A DNA stretch of 64,000 bases from Lachnospiraceae bacterium C10 (GCA_900100095.1 FMTN01000013.1:1-64000), one strand, 5' to 3'. Positions 35,853-43,099 are shown, counted from the stretch's first letter. Numbers and translations: made by a program. The notes: generated by a model not told the origin, from the sequence alone.

Positions 35853-37349
35853 TTGAATAAGATTGCTTTTTTAGTAGGAAATGACAATTATGATAACCCT
35901 AAACAGCAGCTTGATTGTGCTGTTAATGATGCAAATGATTTAAGTGTAGCATTGGATTCGCTGGGATTCATTACAGAGACATATACGGATATTGATAGAT
36001 TTGAATTGTCTGAGAAATTGTCAGATCTATCTAGAAAACTAAAACTGTATGATGTTTGTGTGTTCTTTTATGCAGGTCATGGGTTTCAGGTAAAGGGCGA
36101 AAACTATATAGCTTGTACTGATACTCAATTTGAAGATGATATTTCGATTTCACATACAGGTTATAAGTTGCAAGAAATTATTAATGATATTGATAGCAGT
36201 GATGTGAAGATTAAGATACTGATTATTGATGCATGCCGTACGTATATGTCTGGTACTAGAGGAGAAAGTAGTACATTTGCACCTATAATGGCACCAAAAG
36301 GCACACTAATTGCATTAGCCACTTCACCTGGACAATCTGCAAAAGAAGATAAAGAAAGTGGACATGGTTATTATACTAAGGCTTTATTGAAACATATAAA
36401 AACTCAGAATATCACAATAGAGGATATGTTTAAGCGGGTTAGAAATACCGTATATATGGAAACAAAAGGAAAGCAAATTCCATGGGAGCATACATCATTA
36501 TTAGGAGATTTTTCATTTAATTATATTTCCGAAATCAGTTCTGGCATAAGTTATAGTAAGCATGCTTTAGCTGATAGAGATTATGAGCCGATAAAACATG
36601 GTATTTGCTATCAAATAATTCAAAAAGCCTTAACACATGACTATAATTATCAAAATGATATTCCTGGTATGTTATCAAGAGGAATACAAGAAATAAAGGA
36701 CGAGGAACCAGATGATATATTTGTGTTAGGCAGAAATATGTATCAATCATCAGCGGTGGCGTTTGATGTGCAGCATTATTTTGATGATTTGCATTCAAAG
36801 TTATCGAAGTATCCTAAAGATTTTTCTAAGCATTTACTTAATGGTATGGCGTATGAGATTTTCTTTGATAGCGATGGGATGCTTAGGTCTGAATTTAAAA
36901 CACATGAATCATATAAGAAAATCATAGAGGAACTGTACGAGCCTATATATGATGAGTGTAAAAAATTCATTTATTCTAAGGTGAGTGGATATTCGCAAGC
37001 TGTAGTTTATATACCAGATAAAAAACTTGATTTTTCTATATACTTGCAGCCGTATAGTGATAATTTCTTGTTTGATGAAGGTGACTATTATAGAATAGCT
37101 GAAATTCATTTGGATGGTATAAATGTAATGTATAACAGAAAAGGAACAGATTATTACTCATTAGAGGAAGATTATTCTTATTCTGAGCGAGCAGTACAAA
37201 TACCTGATTGTGAACAAAAGTTAATAGAAAAAGTAGTTGGTAGAAAAAGGGGTGTTAATTTTACTTTTTATCTTGATAATAAGGTAATAGAAGATGATAT
37301 TAAGATAATCTGGAGTGACAATTTTAGACTAATAAAATTTCTTGATTAA
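35853..37349 (+). CDS. Caspase-like cysteine protease at the end of the BREX operon
   Basis: A 498-aa protein starting at a TTG directly after the brxL stop codon, so translation is probably coupled. The first ~220 residues form a C14 caspase-like domain: FLVGNDNYDNP at the start, FFYAGHGFQ with the catalytic His near 75, and ILIIDACRTY with the catalytic Cys near 127. STFAPIMAPKGTLIALATSPGQSA follows as in bacterial metacaspase-like proteins. The remaining ~270 residues are unrecognised and could sense a trigger or bind a substrate. Composition is A/T-rich as in the HEPN-like gene. Function as a death effector is inference. Confidence 0.85.
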   Translation: MNKIAFLVGNDNYDNPKQQLDCAVNDANDLSVALDSLGFITETYTDIDRFELSEKLSDLSRKLKLYDVCVFFYAGHGFQVKGENYIACTDTQFEDDISISHTGYKLQEIINDIDSSDVKIKILIIDACRTYMSGTRGESSTFAPIMAPKGTLIALATSPGQSAKEDKESGHGYYTKALLKHIKTQNITIEDMFKRVRNTVYMETKGKQIPWEHTSLLGDFSFNYISEISSGISYSKHALADRDYEPIKHGICYQIIQKALTHDYNYQNDIPGMLSRGIQEIKDEEPDDIFVLGRNMYQSSAVAFDVQHYFDDLHSKLSKYPKDFSKHLLNGMAYEIFFDSDGMLRSEFKTHESYKKIIEELYEPIYDECKKFIYSKVSGYSQAVVYIPDKKLDFSIYLQPYSDNFLFDEGDYYRIAEIHLDGINVMYNRKGTDYYSLEEDYSYSERAVQIPDCEQKLIEKVVGRKRGVNFTFYLDNKVIEDDIKIIWSDNFRLIKFLD

Positions 37350-37397
37350 TATTTTACATTCACCAAAGTTGTCGCGGTTACAATAAATGGTAAAGGT

Positions 37398-37730
37398 ATG
37401 GTAGGAAAATATAAAGTTATCACATTGTGTGGAAGCACACGTTTTAAGGATGAATTTATGATGGCACAGAAGAGGCTTACACTGGAGGGCAGCATTGTCA
37501 TCAGTGTGGGCCTCTTCGGCCATTCAGGAGACCAGGAAGTATGGGATGGGATGGATGAAGGTACATTCACCAAGACGAAAGAAATGCTGGATGATATGCA
37601 TAAACGAAAGATAGACATGGCAGATGAAATATTTGTAATCAATGTCGGTGGCTATATAGGCGACAGTACACGTTCTGAGATTGATTATGCTATTAAGCAT
37701 GGTAAGAAGGTTCGATATTTGGAGGATTAA
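37398..37730 (+). CDS. Nucleoside 2-deoxyribosyltransferase-like (DUF4406-type) protein
   Basis: A 110-aa protein. ITLCGSTRFKDEFMMAQKRL at the N-terminus and MADEIFVINVGGYIGDSTRSEIDYA in the second half correspond to the conserved S-R-F and GD-T--EI-YA segments of small phage and plasmid proteins related to nucleoside deoxyribosyltransferases. The catalytic activity of this subfamily is not established. It follows the caspase gene by 48 bases, but is G+C-richer and may belong to the element backbone. The ribosome binding site before the ATG (AAAGG) is weak. Confidence 0.65.
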   Translation: MVGKYKVITLCGSTRFKDEFMMAQKRLTLEGSIVISVGLFGHSGDQEVWDGMDEGTFTKTKEMLDDMHKRKIDMADEIFVINVGGYIGDSTRSEIDYAIKHGKKVRYLED

Positions 37731-37732
37731 GC

Positions 37733-37921
37733 ATGGGTATTTTTACCGATGGAGATGACGAAGAAGATGAGTTATTTGATCTGTATATGTTAAATGAAAT
37801 TCATCAGAGTAGTACCAAGGGTGGTAATGCCGGTGGAGCAGGAGGTGGATGCTTAACTTGCTTGTTATTAATGTTGACAATTCCTGCAGGCATTGTATTA
37901 ACACTAGTTTCTATTCTATAG
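37733..37921 (+). CDS. Small Gly-rich protein with a hydrophobic tail
   Basis: A 62-aa protein starting 3 bases after the preceding stop codon. The N-terminus is very acidic (DGDDEEDELFDLY), the middle is glycine-rich (GGNAGGAGGG), and the last ~25 residues form one hydrophobic segment (LTCLLLMLTIPAGIVLTLVSIL), so it is probably tail-anchored. GGAGGATTAAG provides the ribosome binding site. It is not recognised. Confidence 0.6.
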   Translation: MGIFTDGDDEEDELFDLYMLNEIHQSSTKGGNAGGAGGGCLTCLLLMLTIPAGIVLTLVSIL

Positions 37922-37956
37922 GGTAAAGTAATTAAATATGTTTACTGTAGGTTACA

Positions 37957-38048
37957 GCTGTGCTAGGCTGTTCCTGCCGGAAGGCTCCGATTTCTTAGGG
38001 CGAATTGCTTTGAGAGTCGGGGCCTTTCTTTATGCCTTCTTGCACAGC
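37957..38048 (+). ncRNA. Candidate structured RNA or oriT hairpin
   Basis: An outer helix GCTGTGC (37957-37963) with GCACAGC (38042-38048) encloses a 12-bp helix formed by GGAAGGCTCCGA (37979-37990) and TCGGGGCCTTTC (38017-38028), the latter with G-T pairs. The remaining loops are G/C-rich. No open frame with a ribosome binding site covers it. The fold suggests an RNA or a single-stranded DNA structure. The region 37922-38561 has no protein gene that I can support. Confidence 0.45.
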
Positions 38049-38099
38049 CACGGGTCCCTGCAGTCAACATATGAGAGATTATTGGAGATGGTTTGTTAG

Positions 38100-38122
38100 C
38101 TTCTGGTCCATTGGACCAGAAG
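38100..38122. repeat. Palindrome copy 1 (CTTCTGGTCCA arms)
   Basis: CTTCTGGTCCA and TGGACCAGAAG form perfect 11-bp arms around a single central base. The same palindrome recurs at 39723-39747 and 40174-40198, inside coding sequence. This copy lies in non-coding DNA. Confidence 0.8.
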
Positions 38123-38137
38123 TGGGTGATGTCTAAG

Positions 38138-38169
38138 TGATATCATTTGCTGATGTCAGACTGATATCA
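38138..38169. promoter_or_regulatory. Three phased TGATRTCA dyads
   Basis: TGATATCA (38138), TGATGTCA (38151) and TGATATCA (38162) are short palindromes spaced 13 and 11 bases, close to one helical turn each. Such arrays are typical operators for ribbon-helix-helix proteins; a MobC-like RHH gene lies downstream. Binding is inference. Confidence 0.45.
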
Positions 38170-38238
38170 GAGAAAATGTTTGTGAGAGATTAGATAGGGA
38201 TACCATAAAGCGGGCGACATAGGAGCACGGAAATTTCT

Positions 38239-38446
38239 GCCTAAAGGGTTGTAACTTTAGGCGTATCCTGTTAATCACTCTATAGGATGTCCCACGGAAG
38301 AGCCGAATTTTCTGTGGAATATCCGAAACCGTTGATTTTGCTGGCTCGGATTAATCGAAACCCTTAGTTTGATAAGCAAGAAAAATGAATATGATTTTTA
38401 AAGCAGAGATTATCCGAAACGGTATATATTTCAGATAATCCGAAGA
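38239..38446 (+). promoter_or_regulatory. Hairpins and four ATCCGAAA-type repeats
   Basis: GCCTAAAG (38239-38246) pairs with CTTTAGGC (38255-38262). Copies of ATCCGAAAC or a close variant occur at 38321, 38353, 38411 and 38437. The third forms the stem GATTATCCGAAA / TTTCAGATAATC (38408-38440). The array suggests protein binding in an origin of transfer or leader region; no direct evidence separates these. Confidence 0.4.
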
Positions 38447-38447
38447 T

Positions 38448-38487
38448 GCAGGTATTGAAGAAAGTGTTCTTTGATACCTGCTTTTTT
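38448..38487 (+). terminator. Strong intrinsic terminator before the transfer region
   Basis: GCAGGTATTGAAGAA pairs with TTCTTTGATACCTGC around a 4-base loop, followed by T6. It ends the upstream transcript 8 bases before motif copy 2, so the module beginning at 38562 needs its own promoter. Confidence 0.92.
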
Positions 38488-38495
38488 AATGTCCA

Positions 38496-38532
38496 TTTAG
38501 TAATGAGCTCAAAACCACCCCAAATGTAATAC
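38496..38532 (+). promoter_or_regulatory. Conserved 37-bp element motif, copy 2
   Basis: TTTAGTAATGAGC-N6-CCACCCCAAATGTAAT, placed between a strong terminator and the gene at 38562 (29 bases to its start). Because a terminator directly precedes it, it must contain or adjoin the promoter of this module. Confidence 0.78.
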
Positions 38533-38561
38533 AAAGGATTACCCGAAGGGAGGAAAGAATC

Positions 38562-39899
38562 ATGGGTAGAACAAGGAAACTATTGGGCACGCTGGATACA
38601 TACATGGATTTCTATTCATATGTATCAAAAGGAAAACGCAGTTCTCAGGATGTTACGAAATACCTGCAGTCAAAAAAGAAGGGAGCAAGTACAATCTCCG
38701 ATCATCTAAAAACAGCCCGTGAGGGGAAATTGATGTACATCTCCTTTGAAGATGACATGTTTAGTCTCGATTGTGGAGGTTTGGCGCAGGAGCTTATGTC
38801 AGTGATATCTCAATTAAATCTGGATGTTTATATTGCTGAAAAGAAAGGTAAACCAGAAGATGCAATTCCCTCTGTTACATCGGCAAACTCTCCCCAATTT
38901 GAAGAAATGAACAAGAAACTGAATGTTGCGAATAACAAGAACAAAAAGCTACAGACAGACTTGAAAAAGAAGGATGAGGAGATTGCTGGGTTACAGAAGA
39001 AGATACAACAGGTTCTTTGCGAATCTATCTTTACTGAAATGAATAAGAAGATATTGGTTCCGGGAACGTTGGTTTCTAATCCAGTGGAAGTGCTGGCACG
39101 GGATATCTTTAATGAATGCGTTGACAAAGATGTGAAAAGGGAATCTGCCAGCTTATATGAGACAAAGGTTGAAGTGAAAAAAGAGCTTACAGAAAAGAAC
39201 GTTATCCAGCATGTATGTAATCAGTTCAAGGATAGCGGTGTGTACAAAAAGTTTTTTGGCAAGAAAGAGGCGAATCCACAATCTGAGAATGTAAAGCAAA
39301 AATCCGACAGAGAGAATGCGATTGCACTTTTACTTGCAAATGAAGAGATGGATAACCAGACCAAGCTTTCTACATATGCGCTTTGGTATTTCCATGATGA
39401 TCCTGAGATGGAGGAGCTTCTTACATATGCAGGGGATTATGGCATTAATGCTAATTACGTTATTCGAATTCTGGAACAACCGGGAGAAAGGAACTATAGA
39501 ACAATTCGAGCATTTTTGAAACAGGCCATGTCAGCGAGTGAGGCACATATCAAACGCAGGACAGTGCAAGAACTTCTTTGTGGGGATTGGCAGGCTGTGG
39601 CTAAATATCGCGGGAAAATGTGTCATTTCAAATTGGTGCCGGTGGAGGAGATACGAGCCTTCAGAAATCTTCTTTTGAAGTATGACCAGGGGAATGCGAC
39701 ATGTATGGCATGTCAGATGATTACTTCTGGTCCAATGGACCAGAAGTTGATTCAGGATGGCGGTGAGTTAAATACGCCTCAAATAGAAGTGCCTGGTTTT
39801 GTGCATGAAGCAGATGGCGATGTGGATATTCATGTTGCTATAGATGAGAGCTTGGCGATGAATGATTTTGCGGAGACGGAGGTGAAGGCAGATGAGTAA
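38562..39899 (+). CDS. Unrecognised coiled-coil protein at the head of the first transfer module
   Basis: A 445-aa protein, GGGAGG before ATG 38562. The N-terminus (DTYMDFYSYVSKGKRSSQDVTKYLQSKK, then TISDHLKTAREGKLMYIS) resembles a winged-helix DNA-binding region. Residues ~110-155 form a coiled coil rich in K, E and Q. The C-terminal third carries a compact segment with CATCMACQM-like cysteines (TCMACQM) and then ITSGPMDQKL, which is the translation of palindrome copy 2. No family was recognised. Its first-gene position and HTH-like start would fit a regulator or relaxosome protein; this is inference. Confidence 0.7.
   Translation: MGRTRKLLGTLDTYMDFYSYVSKGKRSSQDVTKYLQSKKKGASTISDHLKTAREGKLMYISFEDDMFSLDCGGLAQELMSVISQLNLDVYIAEKKGKPEDAIPSVTSANSPQFEEMNKKLNVANNKNKKLQTDLKKKDEEIAGLQKKIQQVLCESIFTEMNKKILVPGTLVSNPVEVLARDIFNECVDKDVKRESASLYETKVEVKKELTEKNVIQHVCNQFKDSGVYKKFFGKKEANPQSENVKQKSDRENAIALLLANEEMDNQTKLSTYALWYFHDDPEMEELLTYAGDYGINANYVIRILEQPGERNYRTIRAFLKQAMSASEAHIKRRTVQELLCGDWQAVAKYRGKMCHFKLVPVEEIRAFRNLLLKYDQGNATCMACQMITSGPMDQKLIQDGGELNTPQIEVPGFVHEADGDVDIHVAIDESLAMNDFAETEVKADE
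39723..39747. repeat. Palindrome copy 2, inside the 38562 gene
   Basis: ACTTCTGGTCCA and TGGACCAGAAGT form perfect 12-bp arms around one central A. It encodes TSGPMDQK in the reading frame. Identical to copy 3. Confidence 0.88.
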
Positions 39900-40230
39900 T
39901 AAAAAGGTACATCTTTCTTTGCCGGATGAAGAGGTGGCGAAATTCGACATGCTGAGGAATGAGCTTGGAATGAATAGGTCGCAGTTCTTTTGTTATTTGA
40001 TGTCCGGAGAAAGAAAGAGAATTCCGGATGTGGTGAAACAAAGGAATCTGATATCGAAGCTTTCAGATATAGATTTGCACCTTCGTCATATATGCCTAAA
40101 GGAAGGTATGGATGCAGGAGATGTTTTATATGTGCATGAGGCTATTAAGGATTTAAGGTCTGCACTTAATATCACTTCTGGTCCAATGGACCAGAAGTTG
40201 GGAGGAGGTGATAAGCGTGAAAAAGTATAA
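39892..40230 (+). CDS. MobC-like ribbon-helix-helix protein
   Basis: A 112-aa protein overlapping the upstream gene by 8 bases. KVHLSLPDEEVAKFDMLRNELGMNRSQFFCYLM is a ribbon-helix-helix domain of the MobC/CopG type. The middle is helical (ISKLSDIDLHLRHICL), and NITSGPMDQKLGGG at the C-terminus encodes palindrome copy 3 in the same frame as in the upstream gene. It is a candidate relaxosome accessory protein for the relaxase at 43111 and a candidate ligand of the nearby palindromes. Confidence 0.68.
   Translation: MSNKKVHLSLPDEEVAKFDMLRNELGMNRSQFFCYLMSGERKRIPDVVKQRNLISKLSDIDLHLRHICLKEGMDAGDVLYVHEAIKDLRSALNITSGPMDQKLGGGDKREKV
40174..40198. repeat. Palindrome copy 3, inside the MobC-like gene
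   Basis: The same 25 bases as copy 2 (ACTTCTGGTCCA, A, TGGACCAGAAGT), read in the same frame and again encoding TSGPMDQK. It lies just before the ArdC-like gene start. Confidence 0.88.
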
Positions 40231-41167
40231 GTCAAACCGTGAAGAAAAAATGAGTGAGATTCAGGAACGCCTGATGAACGGAACAAAGGAAATCTATGAG
40301 AGTGGGAAATGGGCTGAGTATATATCAGTAATGTCAAAGTTTCCAAATTACAGCATCAATAACTGCATCCTTATTGCATCACAATGTCCGCACGCAAGCT
40401 ACGTATGCGGATACAAAAAGTGGAATGAGTTTAACAGGAATGTATTAAAGGGTGAATCTGGAATCATGATTTTTGCTCCTATAAAAGGGAAGGTAGAGGT
40501 AGAAGAACCAAAGTTTGATGAGAAGAATCAGCCTGTATTAAACGATGATGGGACTCAGACTACAGAAAAAGTAATGAGGGAATATAAATCATTTCGTCCC
40601 TGCTATGTCTTTGATCTTTCGCAGACGGAAGGGGAACCGTTACCGACGCTGGCTTCCAGATTGGAGGGCGGAGTTGAGGATTATGAAAAGCTAAAAGAGG
40701 TTCTTATTTCAATCAGTCCGGTTCCTATCACGTTTGAAGAGGTGCCGGGTTCTGCGAATGGTTTTTATTCTCCAACAGAAATGAGGATTGTAGTTCAGGA
40801 TGGAATGCCTGAGTTACAGACAATAAAAACGATGCTTCATGAAATATCTCATGCAACTTATGGACATGGCGGTAAAGATGACAAATGGGATAAGCAGAGC
40901 AAGGAAATTCAAGCAGAGAGTACAGCATTTTGGGTTGCCGGGATGCTTGGGCTTGATACCGGTGATTACAGTTTTGGTTACATTACCGGCTGGAGCAAAG
41001 ATCGGGAAGTTTCAGAACTCAAGGAGAATCTGGAACTTATAAAGAATACGGCAAATGATTTGGTAACGAAGATTGATGAAAAACTTGCTGAATATGAAAC
41101 AAAGCAAGAGATGGAAGTTCAGGGTGAAGCTAATGAGCAGGTGCATCCTAAGAAAAAAAGTAGATAA
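40217..41167 (+). CDS. ArdC-like antirestriction protein with zincin motif
   Basis: A 316-aa protein. GTG 40217 is chosen because GGAGGAGG lies 8 bases before it. The N-terminal half (FPNYSINNCILIASQCPHASYVCGYKKWNEF; VLKGESGIMIFAP) matches the ArdC single-stranded-DNA-binding domain (DUF1738). The second half carries MLHEISHATYGH near residue 207, the HExxH metal site, with an E-A-ESTAFWVAG helix after it. ArdC proteins of conjugative elements protect incoming single-stranded DNA from restriction. It overlaps the MobC-like gene by 14 bases. Confidence 0.85.
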   Translation: MKKYKSNREEKMSEIQERLMNGTKEIYESGKWAEYISVMSKFPNYSINNCILIASQCPHASYVCGYKKWNEFNRNVLKGESGIMIFAPIKGKVEVEEPKFDEKNQPVLNDDGTQTTEKVMREYKSFRPCYVFDLSQTEGEPLPTLASRLEGGVEDYEKLKEVLISISPVPITFEEVPGSANGFYSPTEMRIVVQDGMPELQTIKTMLHEISHATYGHGGKDDKWDKQSKEIQAESTAFWVAGMLGLDTGDYSFGYITGWSKDREVSELKENLELIKNTANDLVTKIDEKLAEYETKQEMEVQGEANEQVHPKKKSR

Positions 41168-41180
41168 ATTTTCAGATCGG

Positions 41181-41217
41181 TTTAGTAATGAGCTTAAAAC
41201 CACCCCAAATGTAATGT
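41181..41217 (+). promoter_or_regulatory. Conserved 37-bp element motif, copy 3
   Basis: TTTAGTAATGAGC-N6-CCACCCCAAATGTAAT, 13 bases after the ArdC-like stop codon and 41 bases before the next start. Confidence 0.75.
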
Positions 41218-41258
41218 GTAGGAACAAATCCAATAAAAAATATAAGGAGGAAAAACTT

Positions 41259-41393
41259 ATGGATTATGTAACCAACAAGAATGTAGTCGTTGACTACGAA
41301 AAGAATGCTAACAACAGAGCAGCAGTTTTAGCATACGACACACTTATTGCTGCAAAGAAAAATAAGGATAGAAAGGAGAAGAAACATGCTTAA
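41259..41393 (+). CDS. 44-aa basic protein, first gene of module 3
   Basis: ATG 41259 follows a perfect AAGGAGG by 8 bases. The protein is short, helical and ends in a lysine-rich tail (AAKKNKDRKEKKHA). It overlaps the start of the DUF5688-like gene by 8 bases, so translation is coupled. A longer open frame to the left (from 41073) is only read-through of the same frame. No function is recognised. Confidence 0.65.
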   Translation: MDYVTNKNVVVDYEKNANNRAAVLAYDTLIAAKKNKDRKEKKHA

Positions 41394-42414
41394 TTTTTCT
41401 GAATTTCAGGATTATGTGAAGATGACAATTCCGGAGAGATTACCGGAAGAGTACCAGGGCGCACAGATCCGCTCACATGAAGTTGAAAAGAACAATGGTC
41501 TTGTGCTTCATGGGATTACCGTAACTCCGGAGGATAGCAACATTGCTCCGAACATTTATCTCGATGGGTACTTTAAGCAGTACGAAGAGGGTAAGGATTT
41601 AGACGAGGTGTTAGATCAGATTACTCATACGGTAGTTGAACACATCAAAGCTCCGGAGGAATTTAGCAACGTTGCGGAGAAGTTCCAGGATTTTGATTTT
41701 GTAAAGAACAATGTGGTTATGGTTGCTGTGAATACAGAGCGTAACGCAAAGTTGCTTTCGCAGGTTCCTCATCATGAGAGAGAAGACTTGTCTTTGATCT
41801 ATAAGGTAATGCTCGGACGTGACAGCGAAGGAACTGCTACTATCACAATCCGCAATGAGCATATGGCTATGTGGGGAGTAACCGCAGATGAACTTCATGA
41901 GCTTGCAGTGGCAAATACCAAGGAGATTCTTCCGGTTACCATCCAGTCCATGAACGAAGTCATGAGAGAGATGTTTGGAAAAGACGGTATGCCTGCAGAG
42001 ATGGCTGATGTGATGTTTGAGGAAATGCCTCCTACACAGCAGATGTATGTTATCTCTAATGCTGCAAAGGTCAATGGAGCAGCTTCTATGTTTTATGAGG
42101 ATGCACTTTCCGAGCTTTCTAAGAAGGTTGGAACTGACCTTTATATTTTGCCTTCATCTGTGCATGAAGTAATTGCGGTAAGTACGGAAATGGGAACACC
42201 GGAGGCTTTGTCAGAGATGGTAAGAGAGGTCAATGGAACTCAGGTTTCTGAAGAAGAGCAGCTTTCAGATCATGTATATCGTTTTGATGCAGCCAAGAGA
42301 ACCTTATCTCTTGCGGATACAACGATGGAAGAACTTAAGAAGGCTGCAGGTGCAGAGAACCTGTCAGTGGAACCGGCAACTGAGGGTAGCCGTCCTCGTC
42401 ATACACACAGATAG
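41386..42414 (+). CDS. DUF5688-family protein
   Basis: A 342-aa protein, AAAGGAGAAG before ATG 41386. It matches a family widespread in Lachnospiraceae conjugative elements: the N-terminal EFQDYVKMTIPERLPEEY, then VEKNNGLVLHGITV and NIAPNIYLDGYFKQYEEGKDL, and in the second half PSSVHEVIAVS. It contains no transmembrane helix or catalytic motif that I recognise. The tail (ATEGSRPRHTHR) is variable. Its function is unknown; co-transcription with SpoVG-like genes suggests a regulatory or DNA-processing role. Confidence 0.75.
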   Translation: MLNFSEFQDYVKMTIPERLPEEYQGAQIRSHEVEKNNGLVLHGITVTPEDSNIAPNIYLDGYFKQYEEGKDLDEVLDQITHTVVEHIKAPEEFSNVAEKFQDFDFVKNNVVMVAVNTERNAKLLSQVPHHEREDLSLIYKVMLGRDSEGTATITIRNEHMAMWGVTADELHELAVANTKEILPVTIQSMNEVMREMFGKDGMPAEMADVMFEEMPPTQQMYVISNAAKVNGAASMFYEDALSELSKKVGTDLYILPSSVHEVIAVSTEMGTPEALSEMVREVNGTQVSEEEQLSDHVYRFDAAKRTLSLADTTMEELKKAAGAENLSVEPATEGSRPRHTHR

Positions 42415-42425
42415 GAGGTAGTGTT

Positions 42426-42791
42426 ATGCAGGTATCAGAAGTAAGACTTAATTTAATCAATACCGACAATGCGGTAAAGGCAATCGGTAGCTTTGCACTT
42501 GATGGTGCATTTGCAGTTCGTGGGGTAAGAGTTATGGAGGATAAGAATGGCCACAATTTTGTGGCCTTCCCTTCCAGAGCAAAGGCGGATGGAACCTATG
42601 AGGATTTAGCTTTCCCACTTAGCAAGGATTTATATGCACATATTACAGGAGCAATTCTTGATGAATATAAGGTTCAGGTGGAAAAGCAGGCGCAGGAGCA
42701 GAATCAGGCCCAGGAGGCTTCACAGGAAGCGACCCAGACAGAGGGCGCGAGCGAAGCAAAACCTACTCCGAAGCGCGGAAAGGGCAGATAA
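42426..42791 (+). CDS. SpoVG-family protein, first copy
   Basis: A 121-aa protein, TAGGAGG before ATG 42426. MQVSEVRLNLI, AIGSFALDGAFAVRGVRVMED, NFVAFPSRAKADGTYEDLAFPLS is the SpoVG fold, a small DNA/RNA-binding regulator. A low-complexity Q/A/E tail and a basic end (PTPKRGKGR) extend beyond the usual ~90 residues. It is followed closely by a paralog. Confidence 0.88.
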   Translation: MQVSEVRLNLINTDNAVKAIGSFALDGAFAVRGVRVMEDKNGHNFVAFPSRAKADGTYEDLAFPLSKDLYAHITGAILDEYKVQVEKQAQEQNQAQEASQEATQTEGASEAKPTPKRGKGR

Positions 42792-42804
42792 GGAGGAATG
42801 CTTT

Positions 42805-43065
42805 ATGCAGGTAACAGAAGTTCGACTCAAAAAGGCTGATTCCTCGGATAGCTGTAAGGCATATGGAAGTATCACACTCGATGGAGATTTTGTGGTATGC
42901 GGAATCAGGGTTTTGGAGCGTAAGGATGATGGACAGCTTTTTGTAGGTTTCCCTTCGAGAGAGACCCAGAATGGCGAATACAAAGATATTTGTTTCCCTA
43001 TGGCACAGACCTTAAGAGAAGATATTACCATGCAGGTTTTATCACAGTATGAAAAGCTGGCATAA
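42805..43065 (+). CDS. SpoVG-family protein, second copy
   Basis: An 86-aa protein, AAGGAGG before ATG 42805. MQVTEVRLKKADSSDSCKAYG, FVVCGIRVLERKDDGQLFVGFPSRE and DICFPMAQ parallel the first copy without its tail. Tandem paralogs suggest a hetero-oligomer or divergent targets. A terminator follows. Confidence 0.87.
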   Translation: MQVTEVRLKKADSSDSCKAYGSITLDGDFVVCGIRVLERKDDGQLFVGFPSRETQNGEYKDICFPMAQTLREDITMQVLSQYEKLA

Positions 43066-43071
43066 CAGTTG

Positions 43072-43099
43072 GGACCGTCCGTTTGGGCGGTCCTTTTTT
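43072..43099 (+). terminator. Intrinsic terminator between spoVG-like and relaxase genes
   Basis: GGACCGTCC pairs with GGGCGGTCC around GTTT, followed by T7. The relaxase ribosome binding site begins directly after, and no 37-bp motif or clear promoter lies between, so relaxase expression must depend on read-through or antitermination. Confidence 0.9.
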
